A stretch of DNA of 64,000 bases from Flammula alnicola (Eukaryota; Basidiomycota; Agaricomycetes; Agaricales; Strophariaceae). The notes under the pieces are model-generated. The model was not told where the DNA came from and made no database searches. It was given only the letters and a program-made list of their open reading frames with translations. The stretch lies in contig JADNRV010000004.1 of assembly GCA_015499995.1 (NCBI GenBank), positions 372,001 to 436,000 on the forward strand, written 5' to 3'. The number at the start of each line of letters is the position of its first letter. The first letter of the stretch is position 1. The translations under genes and the position numbers were made by a program. Of the stretch, positions 1-18,519 are shown piece by piece.

Positions 1-2011
1 CTCTCTGGACCCACCCATTCGATAAGTAAGATCCAGTAAATGGGTTTATCGACCTCGACTTTATCGTTGAACAGATCGTTGTATCGCGATACCTTCGACA
101 CTATGACTGCCTCGTAGGGTATTTCCAGGGTTGGAAGGAGCTTTGGATCGTCGATTTTTATCCCACCACACTCGATATCATGAACACCTAAAATCTTGTA
201 TATCAAGGACCAGTCCTGACCATCTGGAGGCTCCAGCGCCGAGAAGCACACGGTATACGCCCAGAAATGCAATAAGGTATAGTCGTGGCCGAGCACTGTG
301 CGTGATACTCGCTCACTTGGTGCGGTGGGCAACCCATCGAGCTCAGGATCTGGCTCCCGCTCATATATCTTTTTCCCGAACTTCTCTTGCAGCTCGAGAT
401 CCCACACGAGTTCGGGTTTATTCGACTTTGGCACCCGTTTGTACCACACCACGTAGGTCATCGTCCTCAACCACTCGCGAAAGTCTCCACTGTCGGTATT
501 TGCTGCGACGTAATTCCCGAAAGTTATCTTCATACCGTGCCACCCCGCCCAAGACCAGCTTGGGAACCCAAGTCTACGTCCGATGCGCTGTGATACTGCC
601 TGAAAAGGATCCCAGAAGAGCATGCATGCATCAAAAGCCACAGTGGGGATACCTTCCAGCAATCCCGAGTCGATTTGACCGGCTATATGATGAAGAACTC
701 CGGTTGTAGCGTATATCGTATCCGATTCTTTCGTCAGGTTGCGTGTAGAGTAGTGGAACAGAAAGGAGCTGTAGCTCTCTAAAGGATGTGGATCATTATC
801 AAGAATGAATTCGGTGAGGTTACCCGAATGGAGTGCTTCAATTGGAATAGCGACAGTAGGAAATTGGTCGTATATTGTCTCTTCACTCCAACAATTTTTG
901 CGACAGAGAAATCGAGCACAATCAGCTGCAAAGATGAGGGTACGATGTGATAGAACGAATTCTTGCATGCTACAGATAAGAAAATGAGTAGACATTTCAA
1001 CCTTTCATGACCGCAAACTCACGTCCATCCACGACTATGGTAAGGTGCCTGGGTTAAGATATCATAGACACCTTTCGAGATGGCCATTTTGAGTCCTGGA
1101 GCTACCTCCTCGACGACCTGTTTCGCGTATCGCGTCTCAGATCGCAGCCCAGGGAGGCCTGCGTTTGCATGCGTACCATAGGCGGCTATGACAGTCATAA
1201 TTGCCCCTTGGTAGACTAAGTCCATCTTCGCGATCCCAAGAAGCATATCGTCCTCGTCGTCCTGGATGAGACATAAGTTGTCTATCCAGAGATATCGCTC
1301 CCCAATCGATGCTACGAAGTCGATTGTGTCGTTGATGGTGGTAGGGAGTTGGTGCCGTATATCTCGGATGCCTCCCTTCGACGTCAATTGTGGGTAATTT
1401 CCGTTCTCCAATCGCACGGACGGGACTACCTCGCCCCACACGTAACTCAGGGCAAGATATCGTGTCCCTGGTGTAGCATCAACGATGCGGAATTCTTCAA
1501 CATCGATTACCCGAAGGATTTTCAATCCGGAAGGGTTTTCGGATGTCTTGATAACTGGCTTCGGCATACACGATTCGCCATGGAGTGTCTCGCATAGTTG
1601 AATCCAGTTCTTGATCATATTCGGATCGATTTGAGGCTTGATCTCCCGCGCGCTTGCATGAGGAGATGTGGGCGAGTCTTCGTTGAACACCACAATCCTA
1701 GTCCCCGATCTCCAGCTACGCACCCTCTTTCGTTGAAGGTGCGTGCAGCTCCCAATCGGGAGTATTGGCCCATCTCAAGTTTGCTTGGTACATCAAACGG
1801 CAGAAAGGACAGCGAGTACTCGATTGGCGAACACGCGGAACCTTCCCAAGAGAATAAGTGCCCGGCTCATGGTTTTTGCCTGCTTCGAGGTTGAGCGTCC
1901 GACAGATTTCGCAGAGCTCGTCAACTTCTTGAACTGTCGTATGCTAAGCGATTTATCGATCAGCAAGACACATTTCGCGAGACAATAATACATGTGATTT
2001 ACCTTCAACAT
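1..2011 (-). CDS. HET-domain (heterokaryon incompatibility) protein, 3' end outside window
   Basis: Fungal HET proteins trigger or modulate non-self recognition and cell death after hyphal fusion; the role of this copy is inferred from family only. Seen in order on the minus strand: an N-terminal Cys-rich segment (CEIC, then CPFC about 35 residues on), the HET core with YLALSYVWG and YLWIDNLCLIQDD, then RGWTMQEFVLS, and further on FPSWSWAGW, a typical HET C-terminal motif. The frame stays open to base 1, so the gene is truncated by the window. I chose ATG at 2011: a 9-nt first exon (M-L-K), an intron at 2002-1944 (GTAAAT...TTAG), then HTTVQEVDELCEIC in frame. A second intron lies near 1020-970 between RGWT and MQEF. 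One base too many in a GGG run near 1733 breaks the frame between the Cys-rich part and the HET core; it is probably an assembly indel, but a damaged allele is possible. Confidence 0.9.
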
Positions 2012-2406
2012 CCGTTGCCTTTATTGTCGTGGATGTGGTTTGAACTTGGGATGGTCTTTTTCTTGAAGCCCGCGTTATCTACACTTCAAATTGATCAATA
2101 ATACATCAGTACTCTAATTTAGGCGCCGAACATCAATGCCACTCGTCTCGAACGGATAAGTACATCGGTGTCCGAGACCCCGCGCAAGCGTTTTTTGGCA
2201 ACAGAACCATACTCGAACGAGTACCCTGACGACGTCTGTGCAGCCAGGTTGAGCACAGAACCCTTCGCACAGATCATGACGAATAAAGCCAAAAACATTG
2301 TTTGCAAATGATGCAAAAACTCGAAAGGTTGTAATCATAGTCTACAAAATGTTGGGAAGAGTAGATAATTATGCATGGTAACGACAAAGAAAGAATCCAA
2401 TCTCCT

Positions 2407-9090
<6,684 letters not shown>

Positions 9091-10752
9091 AGTGGCTTAA
9101 ACAGAGAAAACGGTGATGTGGGATGTGGGGAGATGATAGGACCAAAAGGAACCAATATTTTAGAAGGAAAGCGCCCAAGAGTCGTATTAAGGTCTATATG
9201 TAAAAGTAGGTGTGATCCGGGGAAGCTTTGAGGGCTTTTCGTATGCTTTTTGAGGCGAGACCAACAGGAACGAAAAGATCTTCAGGAAGGCAGAAAACTG
9301 GAGGAAAAGGCTGCAAAGAGCAGCTGTCGCGGCCGTGGAAAGGTGTCTTGAGCCAAGATGCCTGTACGACCACGAGACGGTAGGGAGATGAGGGAGGATG
9401 GATGTTCAGCGGACGGTGCTGAGGAGTTGCGTGGTGGTTCGAGGACAACCAACGATGCCCTTAGGTTTTCGACTCCGCTACAAAGTCGGCCCCGCTGAAG
9501 TCACACATTGTTACAATGTCACGCATGCTAGAGAACAATGAAATCAAAATGAAAGACTGGTCAATGGCACTTTTACAACATAGAAATTGCAAAGCAACTA
9601 AGGAAAATACCTGAATAAGTACCTTACGGAAGCGCTATATGTTCACTATGCAAATAGCTTTTCTGCTTTTTCTATAACTTCGAATTATTGGTGTTGTATT
9701 TAAGTTAATTTTAAGCGGAGTCCGAACTTCAAGTGACAGGGTCTTCTGGGTTACGTTAAACGTTAAAGTCTTCCTCGAGCTCACTCTATCTTAATTTGAA
9801 CGATCATCGAAGCAACCTCTAGCAACCTCTATTAACCTCGTTCATCGCGTTTACCCTTCCCATTTCCACCCTTGAGACAAAGTTGAGCTTGCCCTTCTTT
9901 CAACCAACCAGGCTTTTTCTCGGAACAACACTGCATTCATGATCTACCTCGGTTCAACGGGTCATGTTGGAAGCATAGTCTATGGTAATTCGGAAGACAA
10001 ACTCTCGTCTTCCTTGGTTCTATGACCCTATGGACTGTGCTACATGGCTTTGAAGACATTATGGCTTCAGGATCTTATGACTCGTGTGTGGGCTACCTTT
10101 GACAGGAGGTGACTCATGAATGCATGACGCACCTCGGTGTGGATCGGCCTCGGGTATCAAGGCATCACTCTGCGTTCTCAAAGTTTCAGATCTCCAACCT
10201 CGGGACGTGCATACAGGCGATAATCCGACTTCCACAACGTTGGGCGAGACCCAGTGATATAAAATCATGACGAGCGGGAAGATCACCGCACCATCTTCAC
10301 CATGGCAATCTCCTCGACGCAATATCATATTTCGCAAGATCGGCTGTCGCTGCGATGTTGGATTGGAAGGGAAGCAGGATGGCGTCCTGAGTACCAGGAA
10401 GCTGTCAAGTTCATTGCTGGTGATCCATTGTCGGGATTGGATAGAATTGGGGCGGGAAGAACAGTTTATGCAGGGCTACGATAACGATGTGGACCGCGAA
10501 AGGGAGCTGCGGGCAATGTCCGGAGGGTTATGTTAAACCCGTGTCAACACTTTGGCGCGAATATCTGTCCAACAGCAACCTCATGTACATTTAGTTTCTT
10601 GCAAAACATTATATGCCACTGGGTAGTAAGATCCTTTGCCAATACAGTGACGGTCCCAACTTGCAAGACGACAGTATTTATTCTTCCAAATGCCAAGGTG
10701 CATGTTGCATGTTCCATCTGAGCTCGATGGTAAACGTATAACGATTTCAAAT
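9091..10752. other. Intergenic, RPB1 upstream region
   Basis: About 1.66 kb between the RPB1 start and the end of the DUF4246 gene. The first few hundred bases should hold the RPB1 5' UTR and promoter. Short open frames occur on both strands at 10.06-10.54 kb, but none matches a family I recognise or shows a consistent exon series. Nothing else supported. Confidence 0.5.
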
Positions 10753-12861
10753 TCAATGCTCGCAGAGAGTGATAGTAAACTGTCTCTTGAACGAGGCGTC
10801 GTGGTTAATCACAAATTCTTTCTTCTCGTCCATCAACTCCTCTCGCAAAGTCTTCGCCGTCTGCAAGCTGATCGGGAAGTCAACATTTTCAAGGATAAGA
10901 TCTTGCAGTTCACGTGGAATTTCTACAGCATTCGAGCCGTGCTTTTCAAGAGTTGTGGCTGCGAACGACGATGAAGCCTCGTCTTGTTTCTGGGGCAGCG
11001 ACTGAGACACCTCCCACCACCAATCTTGTCGTTGGCAAGGGACGTGGGCGGTGCTGATGACCTTGATATTAGGGTCCACGAGGAAGAGGGCCACGATTTT
11101 GCGGTGTCCTGGCTTCGTAGGGTCTGCGAGTTTGAAGGGCCCGACGCGATGTTGAAGGATATTTGGGAAGGTAAGGAGACGACCTTCGCAGGTGTCTACA
11201 CCTCCTACGTCCTGGATCGTCGGTCCGTCTCGCATGCAACCGAAAACAACGTTGAGCCAATCTTGATGGTCTTGTCGGTACGATATTTTACTATCTCTAC
11301 CTGCATCTTCTGGGTCAAATGTCTGCCTGAACGACAGAGATGAAGGCGTGATATTTGAGCACGAATAGTAGTAAAGAGCGGTCGCAACAATGTGTTCGTT
11401 CTATGCAAGCTTTACGTCAGAATGTGATCAAATTTTAAAAACGAGACATTGCCTACCAATTGACCTTCAAGATGCCATGAGCCTCCATTGTACTCGGGCT
11501 TCTCGGGCGTCAGCTCGATATTTGCCAATTTAACGATCACTTGCAACCCTCGCTGTCCATATTCCTCCCTTAAGCTGAGCTTGGGAGGGGCAGATAAGGG
11601 AGCGAAAGGCCTTTCTGGTTCAGGGCGCACCACTTGTCGAGTATCTTCGTACCACTTGTCTCGTCTTTCATAGAACTCGTAGTCACTTTCGTCGTTTCTC
11701 TGCTGTAAACGATCTGCCACTGGTCCATATTCAGGATCTGGATCGTAAGTACAATCTGTGTACGGGATGCGTTGCTCATGGGCGAAGGAGGGTTGACGAA
11801 GCGGAGCTAGAGTCAAGTCCCAGAGAGGAATGGACGCAGAAATCAGCTCCTCAATAAGCCCGTAAAGGGGTTTCTCAGTCGTAGGATGAAGGTTATTGAT
11901 GTAACTCGTTATCCTGGAAAGATCATGAGAATTTACGACAAAAGAGCAGAAAGCATTCATCGCACTTTGCTCCTCCTCCGGATATATCAACCTCGCAAGG
12001 AAGCCATTGGAATTTTGCACTATACAGGCTGTGGAGTCGGCGCCAGGTAGCCCCGATCCCTGCGACTTTTCCTTGACCACATCGCTCGATACAATCGTCC
12101 AAAGTTGTAGTCTCTCCCTTCTCCAATACACGTGTATGGCCATATACGAGTGGGAAGAGAGAAGGATGAACTAAATCCCAAACTTTCTCGTCAGATCCTG
12201 GGTGCCAATCTTTGAGCCTGTCAGGGATGGAGCCTTCAAACTTTGCGACAGCCTGTTGCAATGCGTGCTTAAAATTTGTAGAAAGGGCAGTGTCCGACTT
12301 CACCACATCGCCATTGTAAACGATAATGGGTGTTGGGGTTGCGGGAGGAATCGGAACGAAGGTCGCTTTGTAGCGTAGCTCTTCAATACACCAGTCGACC
12401 ATCTTCGGGGTGATATCGCTGTCAGACGCAAGCGCCTCATCTCTCCATTTCTTCGCGATTGCTGGGTTGTTTACCTAGTGGTAGTTAAGATTGGGTTAAA
12501 CTCTGCCGCATCTTGTGAACCTCTGATATAAGTACCTTGACATGCCAGTCTGGCTTGTCGGTGATGCTGTTCATCAACTGAAGCATCGTAAACTCGCGAA
12601 GAGTAGTCATATGCAACCTATGATAAATATACATCTTGTCAGTGTTGAAATGAGGCAGACCGTATGAACACATGAAACATACGCGACTCTCCCACTGTCC
12701 CAGTTACTCAATGCATTTGGGAAAAGGTCCCCAACGTAGTCCGGATCTTCGTTATCAGGAACGAAGTCCAAAGGACGTCCAAAACCTGGAAGTAGAGTGC
12801 CAGAAGAGATCTTGCTCGACGGGTTTGTGTCTGGCTGCCGTGGCGAGTCTCCGGAAACCAT
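10753..12861 (-). CDS. DUF4246 family protein
   Basis: Large fungal family of unknown biochemical role. Start at 12861 (MVSGDSPRQPDTNPSS); exons then read GFGRPLDFVPDNEDPDYVGD, LREFTMLQLMNSITDKPDWH, MVDWCIEELRYKA, FQWLPCEVDISGGGAK | ITSYINNLHP, GGSWHLEGQL | NEHIVATALYYY, IQDVGGVDTCEGRLLTFPN, LQHRVGPFKLADPTKPGHRK, and a tail ending ITLCEH. The intron between GAK and ITSY is 52 nt with a GTGCGA donor. About six exons, with no frame break found. The order WHxEG ... QHRV ... GHRK resembles the HxE...H...R arrangement of Fe(II)/2-oxoglutarate oxygenases; that is my inference, not established. Residues around these motifs are intact, so the gene looks functional. Confidence 0.9.
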
Positions 12862-14650
12862 TTTGTGACGTTGAAGTTGAACTGAACAATGGAAAGAGAA
12901 TCAACCTCAAGTACACAATTGAATCTCTCTGACGGAAGATCAGTTCGCAATTTATTAGGCCTGGCAGTGGTATAGCAAAATTCAGAGTTATTGACCAGCA
13001 AAACGGCGCGCCGTGAGGTGAGGATGAACTTGAACTTGAATCAATGACGATGGGTGCCACTGACGTCGACATGGAGTCATGTTGTGAAAAAGGTAATTGC
13101 CGACGGCTTTATATTATGTAATATGTACTTAAGTTCCAACTGCAATTAAAGTTCACAGAGTTTTCCCGCGCCTGCGCCTTTCCCATTTCCTCAACGCAAG
13201 CATAAAATGGGATCCCAAGCGAAGGTGGTTACATAGTTGACTTGTTGAAGATGATTCATTCTGACCATCACGATTTCGCTGAATTCAACACCTTCAGCTG
13301 AGATTCTAGGTCACAAGAACATCCAAGACTGCAAAGCACGCTTACTCCAGTCGGTGTTGTGGGAGTCAGTGCTGTGCATGATTCAGCCATTCAGTATTCT
13401 TCTTAGGCTTGAAGTTCTCTGACAATCCGGCGCCCTTGAAGGTTAAAATTCCCATGCATAATTGGTTACTGACTGACTCGGAGAGTTGAGTGACTCACCC
13501 TCTAGGCCGTTACAGTTCTGGTTCATTTCTCCTTTAACGTGCACATGCGCTGACATGCCCTGCCGGGTGGCGAAGTCTGCAGCTGCCCGACCCGACGCCA
13601 TACTAAAAGTTCTGTCGGCATTGACTCTTGACGGTCGTTGCTGCAGTAAATATAACCTTTAGCATCAAGACTGTCTAGTACGGTCTCAATCCTACGCCCA
13701 TATCTACTCCATCGGAATTTGCTCAAGCTCGAAGCTCAGGGATTCGTGGATATTGTGTGCAATCGTTTAACAGGGTTCAGTTCTGGTCTACCAGGTCTCT
13801 GAGCCTCACTTGGAAGTCCTTTCTTCTTGACGAGAATTCGCATGATCTATATAACCCCAATCTCCCTAGTTTGAATATGGACACTATGGGAAAACGTGTA
13901 AATGACTCGCAAGCTGTGCGATGCTTATGATCCTTCATCTTGTCCAATGTCGGCCGTGCCAATTAAGGGGGGAGGGGGATTCTTGCTTACAGAAGGCCAA
14001 TTTTGTCTTTCTGTGGCAACTTGGCGTGCAAACCCTGTTACGCAGCACGATCAAGCAGCTTATGCGAGACTACGGGTCCTGACTCCTACGACATATAAAT
14101 TACTGTTTACAGTACTGAGTCTGTCTGGGCTCTAATGGGTATGCATCGGGGGAATGAATTGTTTCAGTGCTGCGGCTGCGATGTTGCTTTGATAAGGAGT
14201 GCTAGTGCAACGAGGTTTGGCTCCGAATGCCCGAGTGTTAAACCTGCCTATCGTGGCCCAGTACTATTGGTCTGAGGCTGTGTCGTCTACTCTGCGTCGC
14301 ATTTTGTCAAGACTCCCAAGGGCCCCAGAATCTTTACACCCTTGGAAACTTGTGCCATATGGAACATTAAATTGGCCGCATATCTTCGGCTACCCAGGAA
14401 CTTTACAAGCCTCTACAGAATAACGCTAATCTTATCCCGGTAAATCAACATATGCCTTCCATATAATCGAGAACCAGCTGGCATTTCAACCTACTCTACC
14501 TATCTCGGTAAATCAGTGCGAAATATTATCATATTGACTCATTCACATCAAGTCGCGGATTCATATAAAGTCGTGGACCACGACCAAGAGATTATCGACC
14601 GTCTTTCAATACTTTTCTCTTTCCCCACATACTCATCCAAACAAGAGAAA
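12862..14650. other. Intergenic, no gene recognised
   Basis: Roughly 1.8 kb between the divergent DUF4246 gene and the hypothetical gene at 14.65 kb. It should contain both promoters. Only short frames without family resemblance are present; one G-rich patch (near 13967-13978) was seen. No tRNA or clear repeat found. Confidence 0.5.
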
Positions 14651-15268
14651 ATGTCCTCTCAGTCTGATAACTCGTTTCTTCTCTCTTCTATGTTCGATGA
14701 TGTTCGTACAACACCATTGACGCGCCTCCTTCTCTGGAACACATCCTTCGATTTTTCTGAATGGCGCATATCTCTTGCGCTCCGCACTGCCGTTCGAGGC
14801 AATCGGTATATCCACATCAAACTTATTCCCCGCCGCTCTGCCACCTCACCGTTCGCCTTGTTTGCCAATGTAACCACGAGTTCTACGGGACCGCGTTACA
14901 CCGAAGTCGCTTTCAACGTTTCTTCCACGCTGTTTACAGTCAACAGTCGCTATGTTAATCCGCTTCTTGAGCTTGGATTTGCTTCTGGCGTAACTATGAA
15001 TGATGTTCTGGGGGTGATGCAGGCAAATATGCCCTTCTATGAATGTGCCTCGGACGTGAATGGTAGTGCCCTCCGCTGGAACTGCTTATTGGTGGAAACT
15101 CTTGAATCCAATGACTTATTTGTCGAGACCAATCTCGCTTTTAGCGATACAGTCCGCCCCAATGTGATGTGGTGCAATAGGCAATCTTCCTCCCAAGGGA
15201 AACCGCAAATCCCATGGCCTCTTCCTCAGGGAACTATTCACCATAATCGCCCTTCCCAATACATGTAG
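14651..15268 (+). CDS. Hypothetical fungal protein, about 205 aa
   Basis: Single uninterrupted frame beginning MSSQSDNSFLLSSMFDDVRT and ending NRPSQYM. I preferred the ATG at 14651, preceded by AGAGAAA, over the upstream in-frame ATG at 14516, because the intervening codons look like leader sequence. The protein has a soluble, mixed alpha/beta-type composition with WRISLALRTAVRGNRYIHIKLIPR, a pattern of alternating hydrophobics suggesting a beta-sheet fold. No signal peptide or membrane segment is visible and I recognise no family. It lies between DUF4246 and the APH-like kinase, neither of which suggests a role. Confidence 0.6.
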   Translation: MSSQSDNSFLLSSMFDDVRTTPLTRLLLWNTSFDFSEWRISLALRTAVRGNRYIHIKLIPRRSATSPFALFANVTTSSTGPRYTEVAFNVSSTLFTVNSRYVNPLLELGFASGVTMNDVLGVMQANMPFYECASDVNGSALRWNCLLVETLESNDLFVETNLAFSDTVRPNVMWCNRQSSSQGKPQIPWPLPQGTIHHNRPSQYM

Positions 15269-15541
15269 GCTCATTTCTGGTGAAGCTTCAGTGAGCTCGA
15301 GTATCCTTTGTTTTTCCACAACTCCCCATGTAACGTTTGTTGAACGGCTCCCCAGCCGAACTTTATGGCTTTCCAGTTTCGTTTGCGTGCCTGTCACTCG
15401 CTCTGACTATTCCTCATGTTTCAACTAGCTACTCTGACCCACATGTATCAACACAATCCAATGTAACAAGATAGGAAATAGGATACACATAGTTTACACA
15501 CCCAAATCGTAGCAACGGTAAACATGAGGGTCTTTATACGA

Positions 15542-16490
15542 TTAAATATCTTCATAGGACGGCCAATTATGTTCCCTAGGAGTTACAGAGCTAAATTCAG
15601 CGACACATTTTGGAAAGAAATTCCACATGTATTCGATTTTAGGATATGATCCGCCGATAAAAGGCCACCAACGTTGCCACGATTTGGCGCGCTTGTGTAA
15701 CGCGTCATCCCAAGGGACTCGATCCAGGGTGGATAAAAGCCGCTCTGTGCCCAATCGATAACCCACAAGACACCTCATCTGAGAGAATGACGTTGGAGAG
15801 GCTGATGTCACAATGAGTGAACACCAGTGGTTGCGAGTCGTTCTCAAGAAGAACGGGAGGGGTAGGAATAAAGTCGTCGCCTGTTGCACGGAAGTCCATA
15901 CAAGTCCGTAGCCAACCGACTTTCGAGACGTGGTTAATCCAGTGTCGGAAGACTTCAGAATCCCGAAATGGTCCATTATAAAGTGTATCTTCAAAGACAT
16001 GACCAATAACATGCCCACCATCCATTTCTCCTGGTGAGGTACTAGTGAGGCGGCGTAGTTGGGAAACATAGCAGCGAAGGGTACAAGCGATGCGAAACTG
16101 GTAAAAGGGGCTGAGAGAATCCCAGCATCTTAACAGCATCTGTCCTGGGATAAATTCGGTAACAATATTCTCTTTCAGATGAGGATAGCGCGATTGCGGA
16201 ACGGGAATGTTGGTATGCGATCGAACAAATTCAGTGTTTGTTCGCTCAACGGGTTCCGCTCGTTTCGCCACAAGAGTAGGCGCTATTTTCCACGCCGACG
16301 CCGACGCCCATTTGAAGAAGGGATTATAGGCAGCCAGGGCCTTGTTAAAAGCGAGAGCCTCTGGTGATTTGCTTAGTTCATAGATCATTGAATCATCAGC
16401 TATCTCCAACGTGTCATCCGTCTGCAATGAACTACGTCAATAATGATCAAGACTTATAAAGACAAGACAAGACAGACGTTTCGGTTGACA
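15542..16490 (-). CDS. Aminoglycoside-phosphotransferase-like (APH) kinase
   Basis: Fungal APH-fold proteins phosphorylate unknown small molecules and are numerous in mushrooms. Visible motifs: IPVPQSRYPHLKENIVTEFIPG (N-lobe end), the catalytic loop FTHCDISLSNVIL (HxD...N), then LWVIDWAQSGFYPPWIE (the metal-binding D in a typical IDW-AxxGxYPxxxE context), and WDDALHKRAKSWQRWW near the C-terminus, ending WPSYEDI. Two single-base losses, near 15770 (between the catalytic loop and LWVIDW) and near 15714 (after PPWIE), put these pieces in different frames. All motifs are otherwise intact, so assembly indels are more likely than decay. The start is uncertain: ATG at 16490 (MSTETS) with a 51-nt intron to TDDTLEIADD is plausible, but it overlaps the apparent 3' end of the neighbouring GTPase-like gene. 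Confidence 0.8.
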
Positions 16491-17197
16491 TTCTGAGGGA
16501 CAGGCAAGGAGAAAATTGAAGCTACCGTGTCCAGAATCCACGTTTGGAGTCGACCAAGCACGTTGGGGACAAATAGAGAAACAGGGTATATCTGATTGGC
16601 TTTCGACTTGTGAGAGAAAAAGATACTGAAACGATACGATAACTTACAAATGAACAAGGAAACTTCTTCTACTCCAAATCCACTCCGGGCACTGACCATG
16701 AAGGTTCTTATGCCTGTTACAAGAGTAGTATATGTGGGGGCTTGCAGAGTAGAGATATCAGCTGCCGAGTAATCTTGAGGAATAATATCACGCTTGGAAC
16801 CAATCATACAGCACAGGTCTCTTTGGTTCTCGTAGTGCTCATCGACCAAGCTGCGATGGGATCTCCACGACCCTCTGTAATCTCCCTCGATATCGAAGGT
16901 CAATATCACGAATTGCGCATCGTCGAATAATTCCAAGGTGGCATCTGTTTCCTTCATAAGCAAGCAAAACTTCTGACCATCAGCAGCCCTGATGAATTCA
17001 TGCTTATTCTAGGGAAATTTACTAAGAGAATACGGAGATAGCATCACGGACAGACGTACCAATCGTTCAACGAGCGTCGTTTTCCCGCTTCCTGATGGTC
17101 CTGAATTAGGAAAGATGAGTGATACATGTAGAACAAGGAGTCGTTGAAGGGAACAACCGTAGACAGAGACGCGGATAACTTTGGTTCTTCCCATCAT
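16454..17197 (-). CDS. Small GTPase-like P-loop protein
   Basis: Start MMGRTKVIRVSVYG at 17197. After a short intron the P-loop GPSGSGKTTLVERL (G1) follows. The next exon reads LELFDDAQFVILTFDIEGDY and ends with MIGSKRDII (a divergent G4) and FMVSARSGFGVEE (G5-like SA). The arrangement is that of a Ras-like GTPase, although a clear DxxG (G3) is not obvious and the G4 lacks the usual NKxD. Nucleotide binding is therefore likely, true GTPase activity uncertain. The 3' end is poorly defined: the long frame runs to 16454, but splicing after SLFIC is likely. Its end overlaps the candidate start of the APH-like kinase on the same strand, leaving open a fused transcript. Confidence 0.65.
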
Positions 17198-17566
17198 GAT
17201 AAAACAAGATTCTGAACTTGAAGGGGGTTTAAACAGACTAGATTGATGAGGGATATCGACAGCAGAGAAGGGCTCCAGAAATATGCGCAAGCGGACAGAG
17301 AAGCGACTCTGCCTCCGATCGGTGTTGCACGCACGTATAGATAGTTCTATAGAACAATAACAGCGGTTTGGATGAGATGCAATGATCTGCCGTGTCCGTC
17401 GCACTGGTTGAACGTTGAAGGTTGAAGGTAACGGCCACGAAAGCTAACATACGTAAATACCAGAAAATTCGTTTCCAGAGTCAATGGGCAAGGGACTTGA
17501 ACTCAACGAGTTGGAATCCGTGGTCCTTACATCCCTCACATCCCCCTCAGCTTCGCTCTAAATACA

Positions 17567-18412
17567 ATGCCCCCACGATCAGAGACCCTTCCAGGCGGGA
17601 TCGTTCGCCTGACGAAATTGCTGGCCCACCTGAATTCGCCTCCGAAACTAGCACTGGCTGGCGTGAAGAGTCTCCGCATGTCCCTGGCATCCCAGAACGA
17701 CGACTTTGGTGCCCGGTGAGTCTGAAGTCTCCATGTGGCGTATTTCGCGTGGCTATCTCGTCAGGACTTTCATGCTTACGTTTGTTGTGTTTTGTTCGCG
17801 CTTTAATTGGCAGACATTTCGTGGACACAGACTTGCCGCGGATACGCTATGCCAACCCGAACTTGGACATTCAAGTCCAGCAGGTGAAGAAGGGGCAGCA
17901 CGACATTTGGAGACCGGAGATGGAGCTTGAACTTGGTATGCCTTTTCTCGTCGACCTTCGTCCGCGCTGTCTTCCGCTTTCTCATGTTCGATACCCTCAC
18001 TCTCCCGACCAACTCCTTCACGATTCCCTTCCTCCTTTACAAAATGGCATGGCCATCAACAGAGAACGGCACGGTTCAAAAGCTCGACCTGCAAGACAAG
18101 TGGTCGACGACGATACTGAAGGAGCTGATGGAGGTCGCGGGAGGTGACCCATGGAAACGACACGTCGCGGAGAGCAAAAGCGCGGGTATGCCGTTGTTGC
18201 CTGGAGAACATTTGCACCAAGCAGAAGAGCGCAGGCTGAAGGTCAGGAAGTGGAAGAGAGGAGAAGTGAAAGTTCTACCGACACTGCAGGAGCATTTGAA
18301 GATGCAGGCTGAGGAAGGCAAAGCAAAAATCGGGCCCAAGAAGGACCCAAAGGGCGTCAAGATTTCACCCCCACCTCCAGCGACTGAATCAACAACCGAG
18401 GCGACAAGTTAG
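17567..18412 (+). CDS. Mitochondrial ribosomal protein, L51/S25/CI-B8 domain (mL61/Mrp49-like)
   Basis: Thioredoxin-like L51/S25/CI-B8 domain protein expected in the mitochondrial ribosome. Start MPPRSETLPGGIVRLTKLLA at 17567; exon 1 ends in GAR; intron with GTGAGT; exon 2 HFVDTDLPRIRYANPNLDIQV; a second intron; exon 3 NGTVQKLDLQDKW to the stop at 18412. The LPRIRYxNPxLxIxV signature is typical of the domain. The C-terminus is a basic, lysine-rich extension (GPKKDPKGVKISPPPP). The fold family is secure; the exact ribosomal position (mL61 versus another paralogue) is inferred. The promoter region (17.2-17.57 kb) faces the start of the GTPase-like gene, so the two may share it. Confidence 0.82.
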
Positions 18413-18519
18413 ACCACTTTGCGTCCCGTATGTAGGTTGCTTCAAAATTATGGTTTATCGTAAGTATATACATTAATGCAGGAGAACACTGTGGTATGGC
18501 TACAGGCACAATGTGCTGT

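Noticed and set aside
10059..10536. Short overlapping open frames on both strands as a small gene
   Set aside because: No family resemblance, no exon continuity, and frames on opposite strands are equally long, as expected by chance.
14516..14650. Upstream ATG giving a longer hypothetical protein
   Set aside because: The extra codons look like untranslated leader; the ATG at 14651 has an A-rich context.
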